Shown here one piece after another: positions 16,529 through 25,400 of a stretch of DNA of 47,658 nucleotides. Within the stretch, counting starts at the first letter, position 1, and the number at the start of each line of letters is the position of its first letter. The translations under genes and the position numbers were made by a program. The notes beneath the pieces were generated by a model. That model saw only the letters and a list, made by a program, of their open reading frames with translations. It did not search any database and had not been told where the DNA came from. This DNA is from Rubrivivax sp. (GTDB lineage: Bacteria; Pseudomonadota; Gammaproteobacteria; Burkholderiales; Burkholderiaceae_C), in the NCBI GenBank assembly GCA_020248945.1, contig JADCGQ010000062.1, forward strand, positions 1-47,658. Direction: 5' to 3'.

Positions 16529-17261
16529 TGGCCGACGCCGCCTCGCAGGCCTGACGGCACGCTCGCTGGCTGTGCTGTGCCTGGCGGTGCTGTGCCTGGC
16601 TGTGTCGCTGGGCGCCGCAGCGCAGCAGCCGTCGCGCGAACAAGAGCAGATACGCCGGCTGCGTCAACAGCTTCAGCAACTTCAGCAAGAGCTCAGCACC
16701 GCCCAGCAGGCGGCCCAGTCGGGCAAGGCCGATGCCGATCGGCGTGCAAGCGCCGCGCAATCCGAGGCCACCCGAGCCAAGCGCAGCGCGAGCAGCAGCG
16801 TGGCCCGCATCCAGGAGCTGGAGGCGGAGCTTACTTCTCTGCGCACCGAACAGGCCGCGCTGCAGTCGCGCCAGGCGGAGTTGACGTCCGAGCTCGAACG
16901 CGACCGCACGGCGCTCGCCCAGGTGCGCGCCGAGTTCGGCGGCGGCAGCATGCGCCTGGCACGGCGCGAAGGCGAACTCGAAGCCTTGCAGGCCCGTTTC
17001 CGCAGCCAGAACGCCGCGCTCGACCTGTGTTCACGGAACAACCAGGCCCTGCGTGCGGCGTCGCTCGAGCTGCTGCAACGCTGGCAGCGCATGGATTGGC
17101 GCGACGCCCTCGCCGCCAAGGAACCTTTCGTGCAGACCGAGCGGGTGCGCGTCGAGAACCTGGTGCAGGGGTACGAGGAACAGATCGATCGTGCGTCGCT
17201 CGTGGTGCCGTCGGCGGCGCCAGCCCCCGCAGCCGTGCCGGCGGCCAGGCCCCGCCCATGA
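16515..17261 (+). CDS. Exported coiled-coil protein of unknown function
   Basis: A 248-residue protein that I do not recognise as a named family. The N terminus is a signal peptide (LAVLCLAVLCLAVSLGAAAQQ). Residues about 38-160 form a long coiled coil (EQEQIRRLRQQLQQLQQELSTAQ, ARIQELEAELTSLRTEQAALQSRQAELTSEL). A more globular helical end follows (LDLCSRNNQALRAASLELLQRW, DWRDALAAKEPFVQTERVRVENLVQGYEEQI), with a Pro/Ala-rich tail. It overlaps the porin stop by 14 bases and the ankyrin gene by ATGA, so it belongs to the ExbB/TonB operon. A periplasmic scaffold or spacer between inner and outer membrane parts is a fair guess. Confidence 0.72.
   Translation: MFATDGRRRLAGLTARSLAVLCLAVLCLAVSLGAAAQQPSREQEQIRRLRQQLQQLQQELSTAQQAAQSGKADADRRASAAQSEATRAKRSASSSVARIQELEAELTSLRTEQAALQSRQAELTSELERDRTALAQVRAEFGGGSMRLARREGELEALQARFRSQNAALDLCSRNNQALRAASLELLQRWQRMDWRDALAAKEPFVQTERVRVENLVQGYEEQIDRASLVVPSAAPAPAAVPAARPRP
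16571..16600 (+). repeat. Two tandem 15-base units in a signal-peptide coding region
   Basis: The units TGTGCTGTGCCTGGC and GGTGCTGTGCCTGGC lie head to tail and differ only in the first base. They encode the repeated VLCLA in the signal peptide of the coiled-coil protein. The repeat is in frame, so unit gain or loss would change leader length by five residues without a frameshift. Confidence 0.75.
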
Positions 17262-17998
17262 AAGCCGGCCGCCGCAGTCGGACCCTGCTGACCCTGGGCG
17301 CCGCGGCCGTCGGCCTGCTGGCGGCGCACCCGGCCTTGCTGAACACCGCCCGAGCCGACATCGGCGACGCCGACCCAGCCCTGCGTTCGTTCGCGAGGCC
17401 GGCCTCGGCGCCTGTCGCCCGGCAGGGGCCGGCCGACCCCCAGGCATGGGAGCGCCGAACGCGCGGCCCGGACCGGCTGGGGCCCACGCCCTTGCGCGAT
17501 GGCGACTTGGCGTTGCTCCAGGCGCTGCGGGGCGGCCTTTGGGCCGAGGCCTTGCAGCGCGTCAAGGCCGGTGCAGCGGTGAACGCACGCGACGAACGGG
17601 GCAGCCACCCGCTGGCACTGGCCGCAGCGGCGGGTCAGGACGAACTGGTTCGCGACATGGTCCGTCGCGGTGCGGTGCTCGACCGCATCGGGGAAGACGG
17701 GTTCACGCCGCTCGGTGCAGCAGCCTGGCGTGGCCACCGCACCACGGCACAGTTGCTGTTGAGGGCTGGAGCCGACCCCGCGGCGTGGGGCCACAACGGT
17801 CATCCGCCGATGCACCTGGCGGCCCTGGCCGGGCATGCCGAGCTCGTCGAGGACTTTCTGCGCCTGGGTTCGCCCATCGAGTTGCTGAATCGCGCCCGCG
17901 AAACGGCGCTCGATGTGGCGGCGAACGCGAACCAGGACCGGGCAATGGACCTCCTCATTCAAGGGGGGGCCGATATGACCAAGGCCGGCCGTCGATGA
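17258..17998 (+). CDS. Exported ankyrin-repeat protein
   Basis: A 246-residue protein with a signal peptide (TLLTLGAAAVGLLAAHPALLNTARA) followed by a Pro/Arg-rich stretch and, from about residue 90, four to five ankyrin repeats: [118 protein letters not shown], and a last one ending LLIQGGADMTKAG. Ankyrin repeats bind other proteins, so a periplasmic adaptor in the ExbB/TonB/porin complex is plausible. The ATG overlaps the coiled-coil gene stop (ATGA). It is the last gene of the operon; a 233-base gap follows. Confidence 0.85.
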   Translation: MKAGRRSRTLLTLGAAAVGLLAAHPALLNTARADIGDADPALRSFARPASAPVARQGPADPQAWERRTRGPDRLGPTPLRDGDLALLQALRGGLWAEALQRVKAGAAVNARDERGSHPLALAAAAGQDELVRDMVRRGAVLDRIGEDGFTPLGAAAWRGHRTTAQLLLRAGADPAAWGHNGHPPMHLAALAGHAELVEDFLRLGSPIELLNRARETALDVAANANQDRAMDLLIQGGADMTKAGRR

Positions 17999-18231
17999 GC
18001 GGCGCATGGTCCGAAGAGACCACAAAGAGGGCCGAAAGCGGCGCCTTGCCGGCTGACTTCGGCCGGCGTGCGCCGTCGGCCAAACGCACCGTTACAAGCC
18101 CCTATCCCTTCGGACTATGGGCGAGTGGATCCCGGCTTTGGGCTGAAACCGAGCGCTCCTAGCATTCATCGCAAGGGTGGCCCAAGGGCATCTGGAATTT
18201 CCTGCAACGCATCTTCAAGAGGAGTGGACAC

Positions 18232-19080
18232 ATGAACTTCAAGTTTCGCGCTTTGGCCCTCGCGGCCACGGCAGTCATCGCTGGTGGCGCACAAGCCGCC
18301 ATCGACAACGTCGCCACCGGCAACAGCTCGCTGCTGTTCGTGGCCGTCGACGCCAACAGCAACATCTCGCTGATCATCGACCTGGGCATCAACGTCAACG
18401 CCTTCGTCACCGACAACGCGCTGACCAGCGGCCTGACGACCGCGCAGACCTGGAACTTCGCCACCGACAGCTCCACGCTGTCCGCCACGGGCAACGCTTG
18501 GTCGGCTGCCTACAACACCTTCGTGAGTACCCAGGCCGGTGGCGACTTCACCTGGGGCGTGATCGGTGGCGACAACGTCTCCGGTGGCGCTGCGCCCACC
18601 CTCAACCGTAGCCTCTACGCCACGGGCAACGCCACGCAAGCCGAAATGCTCGGCATGAACACGTCGACGCCGCCCAGCACAGGCCTGGGGACGATGGCGA
18701 ACTTCATTGCCGAGGTCAACAACCTGGGCACCCACCAGTCCGCCGCCAACGGCGCCGCCGCCACCACGGCCGCCAACGGCCTGGCCTACGTGCCCGAGAG
18801 CGTTCGCGAGAACTTCGGCGGCCAGCTCACCTGGAGCTACCTGCTGTCCAACGGCCAGACCTCGACGTTCCAGCGCGTGCAGCAGTTCACCAACCCGCTG
18901 GTGTTCCAGTTCGGCAACCCGACGACGCAGGATTCGCTGTCGGCGGCGCCGATCGGCTTCACCTTCGACATCAGCACCAACACGCTGACGCTGGCCCCGG
19001 TTCCGGAGCCGGGCACGTACGCGATGCTGCTGGCCGGTCTGGCTGCGGTCGGCTTCATGGCCCGCCGCCGCAAAGCCTGA
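18232..19080 (+). CDS. PEP-CTERM sorting-domain protein
   Basis: A 282-residue exported protein. It has a signal peptide (ALALAATAVIAGGAQA) and a Ser/Thr/Asn/Gly-rich body without a domain I recognise. The C terminus is a full PEP-CTERM signal: VPEPGTYAMLLAGLAAVGFMARRRKA, with the PEP motif, a hydrophobic helix and a basic tail. In known systems an exosortase cuts this tail and the protein goes to the surface or exopolysaccharide. A strong ribosome site, AAGAGGAG, lies upstream of the ATG. The gene stands alone after the ankyrin gene, with a stem-loop after it, so it is probably a separate transcript. The matching canonical exosortase is not in this window. Confidence 0.9.
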   Translation: MNFKFRALALAATAVIAGGAQAAIDNVATGNSSLLFVAVDANSNISLIIDLGINVNAFVTDNALTSGLTTAQTWNFATDSSTLSATGNAWSAAYNTFVSTQAGGDFTWGVIGGDNVSGGAAPTLNRSLYATGNATQAEMLGMNTSTPPSTGLGTMANFIAEVNNLGTHQSAANGAAATTAANGLAYVPESVRENFGGQLTWSYLLSNGQTSTFQRVQQFTNPLVFQFGNPTTQDSLSAAPIGFTFDISTNTLTLAPVPEPGTYAMLLAGLAAVGFMARRRKA

Positions 19081-19107
19081 TCGACTGACTCCTCCTTCGC
19101 CGACGCC

Positions 19108-19135
19108 GTTCGCCCGGGCCTTGTCCCGGGTGAAC
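19108..19135 (+). terminator. Stem-loop after PEP-CTERM gene
   Basis: GTTCGCCCGGG and CCCGGGTGAAC pair over 11 bases (one G-T wobble) around a 6-base loop. The nearest T-run is only TTTT about eight bases later, so it is a possible terminator or RNA-stabilising hairpin between two cell-surface genes. Confidence 0.45.
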
Positions 19136-19173
19136 TGGGCCGGCTTTTGCCTTCACTTTCTCTGGAGATAGAC

Positions 19174-20496
19174 ATGCACTTCACCAAGATCGCCCTCGCC
19201 GCGGCCGCCCTGTGCGCCGCTGCGGCCGCCACCGCCGCCCCTAACACCAGCCGCATCGCACTGAGCGCCGGTGCGTCCGCCATCCAGGGCAACATCACCC
19301 TCGCCATGGTCGCGCTGTGCACCGCCAACAGCGGCACCGCCACCAGCTTCGTTTCGGGCAACTTCACGACCGTGGTCTGCGCCAACAGCCCGGTGGTCGG
19401 CGGCGCGGGCAACAGCTACGTGACCAAGCCCAACGCCGACTTCATCAACTTCAGTGGCATGCCCTTCGCCGAGATCCGCTTCAACGTGGCGAACGGCTCG
19501 TTCGGCAGCGTGCAGATCCTCAACGGCACGGCCTTCACCTTCCGTGACCCGGCCACGCTGACGCAGATCGCCGCCCCGGCCGGCGCCGTGATCATCGGTG
19601 GCGTGAGCGACGTGGAGACGAACCGCTTCCCGTCCGGCACGATCGGCACCAACACGCTGTTCCCCAACGCCAAGCTGGGTGCCGCCCAGACCTTCGGTGT
19701 CGCTGCGTCGACCGCGCTGTACACGAAGATGTTCGATGCCCAGAAGGCCGCGGGCCTGATCCCGGCCAGCTGCCTGGTCGGCGACACCGGCCTGAGCTAT
19801 TGCATCCCGAACATCGCCAAGGCTCAGATGGCCACCATCATGGCCAACAACGAGTTCAACGCTGCCTACAGCAAGGGCCTGGGCTTCCTGACGGGCGTTC
19901 CCGCCGACGACGGCATCGAGCTGCGCTACCTGCGCCGCGTGAGCACCTCGGGCACGCAAGCCGCCGCCCAGAACTACTTCCTGGGCCTGCCCTGCTCGCG
20001 CGACACGCTGACGATCGTCGACGAGCCGACGTCTGTCGATCCGGCCGGCTTCTCGACCTTCAACAACGCGCTGATTGGCGCCATCCGCGTCTTCGGCCTT
20101 GGTGGCACGGGCGACGTGCGCACGGAGCTGAACAAACTGGATCTGGACCCGGGCGTTCCCGTGGTGGCCAACTATGCGCTGGGCGTGGTGTCCGGCGAGA
20201 ACAACCAGACCAGCCAGAACTGGCGCTGGCTGCGTGTGGACGGCGCGCCGATCGGCGAAAACGCCACCCCGGCCACCGCGGGCAACACCAACGTGAACAC
20301 GCTGAAGGACGGCTCGTACAGCTTCTACTTCGAGCTGACCTACACCGGCGGCAGCGTGACCAACCAGGGCTACTGGGCCACGATCTCCAACTCGGTGAAG
20401 AGCCTCGCCGCCCCGGTGGGCCTGCTGAACCAAAACGGCCTGGACGCTGGCTACAACAAGGCTGGCCTGACCTGCCAGGGCAGCTCGTCGAACTGA
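19174..20496 (+). CDS. Exported protein of unknown function, weakly binding-protein-like
   Basis: A 440-residue protein with a clear signal peptide (TKIALAAAALCAAAAATAAP). The mature N terminus, RIALSAGASAIQGNIT, recalls the first strand and ligand loop of phosphate-type periplasmic binding proteins, and the rest alternates strands and helices as they do, but the match is too weak to name a ligand. It has several cysteines (ALCTAN, VVCANS, ASCLVGD, SYCIPN, LPCSRD, LTCQGS), consistent with disulfides outside the cytoplasm. There is no sorting tail. The ATG at 19174 follows a good CTGGAGA site; a longer frame start at 19147 would spoil the leader. It lies just upstream of the two-partner secretion genes and ends at a strong terminator. 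Confidence 0.75.
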   Translation: MHFTKIALAAAALCAAAAATAAPNTSRIALSAGASAIQGNITLAMVALCTANSGTATSFVSGNFTTVVCANSPVVGGAGNSYVTKPNADFINFSGMPFAEIRFNVANGSFGSVQILNGTAFTFRDPATLTQIAAPAGAVIIGGVSDVETNRFPSGTIGTNTLFPNAKLGAAQTFGVAASTALYTKMFDAQKAAGLIPASCLVGDTGLSYCIPNIAKAQMATIMANNEFNAAYSKGLGFLTGVPADDGIELRYLRRVSTSGTQAAAQNYFLGLPCSRDTLTIVDEPTSVDPAGFSTFNNALIGAIRVFGLGGTGDVRTELNKLDLDPGVPVVANYALGVVSGENNQTSQNWRWLRVDGAPIGENATPATAGNTNVNTLKDGSYSFYFELTYTGGSVTNQGYWATISNSVKSLAAPVGLLNQNGLDAGYNKAGLTCQGSSSN

Positions 20497-20549
20497 TCGA
20501 GAGCACGGCTCGCCGGCAGGCCGACGGGCCTGCGGGCGGCCGCCCACCG

Positions 20550-20583
20550 GACGCCCGCCCCGCGCGGGCGTCTTTTCGTTTTT
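20550..20583 (+). terminator. Rho-independent terminator
   Basis: A perfect 9-base stem, GACGCCCGC with GCGGGCGTC, a 5-base loop and then TTTTCGTTTTT. It closes the transcript of the exported protein at 19174. The T-run ends only 13 bases before the first possible ATG of the next gene. Confidence 0.9.
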
Positions 20584-20596
20584 CCTCGCGCCGCCC

Positions 20597-22309
20597 ATGA
20601 CGCCACGCGCCCCGCCCGCCGAACCTTCGACTGCCCCACGGACCCGGCACGCAACGCCTGTGCGAGTCGTCGCTGCGGCGCTTTTCGCGCTCTTGACCAC
20701 GATGGCCACCACGGCCATCGCCCAGGCGCCCGCTGCATCGGTGGAGCCCACCTTCGACATCCTGGAGTTCGTCGTCGAGGGCGACACGCTGCTCGGCGCC
20801 GCGACCATCGAACGCACGGTCTATCCGTTTCTCGGCCCCGGCCGGCGTGCCGCCGATGCCGAAGGCGCGCGCCGCGCGCTGCAGCGGGCCTACCAGGACG
20901 CCGGCTACCTGAGCGTGAGCGTGCTGCTGCCGCCCCAGCGCGTGGATGGCGGCGAGGTGCGCCTGCAGGTGCAGCAGGCGCCGGTGGAGCGCCTCAAGGT
21001 GACAGGCGCCGAGCACTTCCTGCCCAGCCGCATCCGCGAGGGCATGCCCAGCCTGGCGCCGGGCAGCGTGCCGCAGTTCGGTCAGGTGCAGCACGAGCTG
21101 GCGCTGCTCGCCGCCGCGGCACCGGACCGCCAGATCACCCCGCTGCTGGCCGCCGGCACACGCCCCGGCACGCTCGACGTGGAGCTCAAGGTCGAGGACC
21201 AGCGTCCGCTGCACGGCGCCGTGGAGTTCAACACCAAGCAGGCCCAGAACACCGTGCGCGGCCGCGTCGAAGCGGCCGTGAGCCACGACAACCTGTTCCA
21301 GCGTCAGCATTCGCTGGCAGCCAACTGGTTCGTCGCGCCCGAAGAGCCTTCTCAAGCCAACATCCTGTCGCTGCTGTACAGCCTGCCGCTGGGCGGCCCG
21401 GGCGACCGCCTGTCGCTGGCCTACACGTTTTCGGACAGCGACACGCCCACCCCGCTGGGTGGCCTGACAGTCTCGCGCGGCGAAACCTGGCGGCTGCGCT
21501 GGCGTGACAGCCTGCCCGCCACCGAGGGCCTGCGCCACGGGCTCACGTGGGGCTTCACGCACCGCAACCTGCAGGACCGCAACGTCGATGTCGCCGGCTT
21601 CGGCACCGAGAGTCCGTCGCTGGTCTACCCGACGTTCCACCTCGACTACGAACTCACGATCAACGGCACGCCGCCGGGCCGCGAGACGCGCCTCAACCTC
21701 GGGCTGGTGGCCAGTGTTCCCGGCCTGAGTTCGCGCACCGTGGACTGCTTCGGCACCCGACTCGACCAGTTCCGCTGCAAGCGGGCCGCGTCGTCGTCGC
21801 GCTTCCAGGTGCTGGCCTTCGGTGCAGGACACCGCGAGCCGCTGGGCCGCGGCGCGGACGGCTGGCTGCTGGAGGTGCAGGCGCAGGGCCAGTTCAGCGA
21901 CACGCCCCTACCGAGTTCGGAGCAGGTGGTGTTGGGCGGCACCGACAGCGTGCGGGGCTACTTCGAAGGCGAACAGGCCGGCGACATCGGCCTGGCCGTG
22001 CGCGCCGAGCTGTGGGCCCCCCTGTGGAACCTGCGGGACGGTTTGTCGCTGCGGCTGCTGGGCTTCATCGATCGAGGCGGCCTGCGCCGCCTGTACGCGC
22101 TGCCTGGCGAAGACGCCACGGTGGCGCTGGGCAGCAGCGGGTTCGGGCTGCGCGTGGACACGCGCTTCGGCCTGACGGCGATGCTGGACTGGGCCTACCT
22201 GCAGCACGACACGACGCGGCTCGACCGCTTCGGCGCGCCCGAGCCGCTCAGCGGAGCGGCGGCGAGCCGGACGCAGCGCTGGGAACTCGCCGTCCGGCAA
22301 AGGTTCTAG
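20597..22309 (+). CDS. TpsB/ShlB/FhaC-family two-partner secretion transporter
   Basis: A 570-residue Omp85-superfamily pore that exports the following TpsA exoprotein across the outer membrane. In order: signal peptide to about residue 43, POTRA 1 at about 53-128 (FDILEFVVEGDTLLGAATIERTV, RAYQDAGYLSVSVLLP), POTRA 2 at about 129-202 (VERLKVTGAEHFLPSRIREGM), then a 16-strand type barrel to the last residue Phe (WELAVRQRF). The conserved L6 loop motif VRGY is at about 452 in GGTDSVRGYFEGE. The start is either ATG 20597 or GTG 20660; the latter leaves room after the terminator and gives a more typical 20-residue signal peptide. It lies 112 bases upstream of tpsA. Confidence 0.92.
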   Translation: MTPRAPPAEPSTAPRTRHATPVRVVAAALFALLTTMATTAIAQAPAASVEPTFDILEFVVEGDTLLGAATIERTVYPFLGPGRRAADAEGARRALQRAYQDAGYLSVSVLLPPQRVDGGEVRLQVQQAPVERLKVTGAEHFLPSRIREGMPSLAPGSVPQFGQVQHELALLAAAAPDRQITPLLAAGTRPGTLDVELKVEDQRPLHGAVEFNTKQAQNTVRGRVEAAVSHDNLFQRQHSLAANWFVAPEEPSQANILSLLYSLPLGGPGDRLSLAYTFSDSDTPTPLGGLTVSRGETWRLRWRDSLPATEGLRHGLTWGFTHRNLQDRNVDVAGFGTESPSLVYPTFHLDYELTINGTPPGRETRLNLGLVASVPGLSSRTVDCFGTRLDQFRCKRAASSSRFQVLAFGAGHREPLGRGADGWLLEVQAQGQFSDTPLPSSEQVVLGGTDSVRGYFEGEQAGDIGLAVRAELWAPLWNLRDGLSLRLLGFIDRGGLRRLYALPGEDATVALGSSGFGLRVDTRFGLTAMLDWAYLQHDTTRLDRFGAPEPLSGAAASRTQRWELAVRQRF

Positions 22310-22421
22310 GCGCTCGCCAGGCTGGCCGGCAGGCCATGGTCCGAACGGACGGGTTGGCGGGCCGTGCCGACACCATAGGTTCCGATCATCAAGTGTTCCC
22401 ATTCCTCTTCTCGCCGAACTC

Positions 22422-25400
22422 ATGAACCAGGGCCTGCACCGACTCGTGTTCGACCGCAACCGCGGCATGGCCGTGGCGGTGGCCGAGGGCTGCCCCGGGC
22501 ATGGCAAGCCGGGCCGCACGCCCAGGCGCGCGGCTGTGTCGACCGCTGCCTCGGCGCTGCTGGCGGTCGCCGCGGTGCTGCCATTCGCCCCTGCTGACGC
22601 CCAGACACGCGCCCCGGTCACCTTTGCGCGGTCGCTGCCCGCCCCGGCCCAGCCGCTGCCCCAGCCCTACGGCACGCTGCGGGGCGCTGATGGCCGCCTG
22701 TTCAACGACCCGGCCCTGCGCAACTTCGTCGCCAACCCAGAGCACCGCGGCCGTGTGAACTGGAGCGTGAGTGCCGATGGCAAGACCGGCACCTTCAACC
22801 AGGGCGACGTCGACCGCGTCATCCTGAACTGGGACCGCTTCGACATCGGCGCCGGGCACCGCGTCGAGTTCATCCAGAACCCCGATCCCTCGCGCTACGT
22901 CTCGGCCCTGAACCGCATCTGGAGCGCCGACCCCTCGGTGATCCTCGGCACGCTGAAGAGCAACCGCGAGGTGATCCTCGTCAACGCCAACGGCGTGTAC
23001 TTCGGCCGCGGCGCCCGCGTGGACACGGGCAAGTTCGTCGCCACCAGCCTGAGCATCGCCGACGCCGTGTTCGAGCGCGGGCTGCGCAACGTGCTGGACG
23101 GCAGCGCCGTGTTCAGCACCGCCGGTACCGACTACCTGCCCACGCTGCTGGACAGCGCCATCAGCGTCGAGGCCGGGGCCGAGATCCGCAGCGCCCCCGG
23201 TGGCGATGTGCTGTTGATCGCGCCGCGTGTCGTCAACCAGGGCCGCATCGAGACGCCGCAGGGCCAGGCCGTGCTGGCCGCCGGCGACCGTGTGTACCTG
23301 ATGAGTTCGTCCGACCCGGCGCAGCGCGGGCTCATCGTGGCGGTCGATCCGGTCAAGCTCGCCGGCAGCAGCACCGTCAACGACCCCACGCTGGGCATCG
23401 TCGAGAACGCAGCCCAGGGCAGCTACGCGACCGTGGGCGGTGCCACCGTCGACGACACCCTGCCGCCCGGCACGGCGGGCCTCGTGCAGAAGCTCAACGA
23501 GATCCGCGCCGACAGCGGCACGGTCAACCTCGTCGGCCTGCTGGTACGGCAGGCGGGGCAGATCAACGCCACCACGGCGGTGAAGGGCGCCAATGGCGTG
23601 ATCCACCTGCAGGCCATGGCGTCGACCTCGAACCTGGTCGGTGGCACGGCCAGCAACACCGCCACCAGCCTACGCGGCCTGGTGGTCGAAGACGGCGCCC
23701 GGGCGCGGGTGTCGGCCACGGGCGGCACGGTGGAAATCGCGGCGGGCAGCGTTACGCAGGTGTCGCCCAGCCCCAGCGGCGACACGCAACTCGCTGCCGA
23801 GGCGTTCAACCCCTCGCAGCTGCGGATCGAGGCCGAGACCATCACGGTGGCCGGTGGTGCCCGTCTTCAGGCCACGGGCGGCCGGATCGAGTTGCTCGCG
23901 GCCAGCACGCGCGCGAACAGTTCCCTCTTCAACAGCGCCGCCGGTTTCCAGACGAGCGCCGACAGCAGTCGCGTGGTCGTCGCGCCCGGCGCCCTGTTGT
24001 CTGCAGCCGGCGCGAGCGATGTGCCGGTCGACGGTTCCCGGTACCAGGGCGCGCAACGCCTGTTCCGCATCGAACTGGCCGACTCGCCGGTGCAGCGCGA
24101 CGGGCCGCTGTACCGCCAGGAGCTGCGCTTCGACACCCGCGGCGCCGCGTCGATCAACGTGGCCAACGTGACCGGCGCAAGCGCGGGCACGCGCTTCTCG
24201 GCGACCGAGAAGTCCACCGCGGGGGGCAGCCTCCGAATCGCTTCCGAGGGCAGCGTGGTGCTGGGGCAGGACGCCACGCTTGACGTGTCGGGGGGCTCGA
24301 TCCGCGTCTCGGCCACCACGCTGGAGAACTCGCTGCTCACGCGTGACGGCGCCGTGGTGCTGTTCCGCGACGCCCGGGCCGGCACGCGCTACGACGCTCT
24401 GCTGGACGAGACGCGCCGGAGTCCCTCGCCGGCCTACGTGGAGGGCGCCAACGGGGGCACGCTGGAAGTGTTCGGCCGCCGGCTCGCGCTGGGCAGCACG
24501 GGCGTGGGGCAGGTGGTGCAGGGCGAACGCCAGCGCGACGGCACGGCCACCTTGGCACGCCCGGCCAGCTTGCGCGTGGGCTTCCTGCGCCAGGGCGGGC
24601 AGTACCTCGCCGGCCTGGCGCTGCTGCCGACCCGGGCGCCTTCGATCGACCCCGGCGTGTTCGAGAACCCGGCCTCGGCCGACCTCTCCGGCCTGGCGGC
24701 CACCACGGCGCTGTCGCTCACGCAGGTCAGCGAAGGCGGCTTCGGCTCGCTGGTGCTGCGGGCCGCCACGATCACACAGCCCGTCTTCGGTGCACTCGCC
24801 CTGGGCGTCGGCGGCCAGCTCGACATGGCGGCGCGAACCCTCGCGCTCGATGGCGTGTTCACGCTGCCCGGCGGCACGGTGAACCTGCTCACCAACGAAG
24901 CCGGTGCCGACTCGGCGATCACGGGCCTCGGCGACATCCGGCTGTCAGGCCGCACGCGGCTGGACGCCGCGGGGCTGTGGACCAACGACACGCTGGCCGG
25001 TGGCGCTGCCGGACAAGCGCCATTGCAGCTCGCGGGCGGCACCGTCTCCATCGTCGCGGCCCACGACCTGCTGGCCCAGCCCGGGCTGGACATCGACGTC
25101 TCGGGCGGTGCGCGGCTGTCGGGCAGTGGTGGCCTGAGCCGCGGCCGGGCAGGCTCCATCAACCTGGGGTCCGGCCGCAGCGACAGCTTCCAGACGCTGC
25201 TGCAGATCGAAGGCGTCAGGTTCTCGGCCTTCGACTTCGGCAGCGGCGGCACCCTGTCCATCGCGTCGCCGGGCCTCTGGCTGGGACCCGCCGGCGCCAG
25301 CGCACCCGCGGGCCTGGCGGCGCTCCAGCTGGCGCCGGACTTCTTCTCGGGCAGCGGCTTCGGCAACATCAACATCAACGCCTATGGCGACGTCGTCGTG

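Noticed and set aside
18048..18067. GCCGGC-loop-GCCGGC hairpin after the ankyrin gene
   Set aside because: The stem is short, each arm is self-complementary and there is no T-run, so it is not good enough to call a terminator.
18176..18231. Sigma-54-like GG/GC pair upstream of the first PEP-CTERM gene
   Set aside because: The only candidate (TGGAATTTCCTGC) has the wrong spacing between GG and GC and lacks the conserved CAC and TTGC parts.
22339..22350. GTCCGAACGGAC palindrome between tpsB and tpsA
   Set aside because: A short palindrome in GC-rich DNA is expected by chance, and nothing else supports an operator here.
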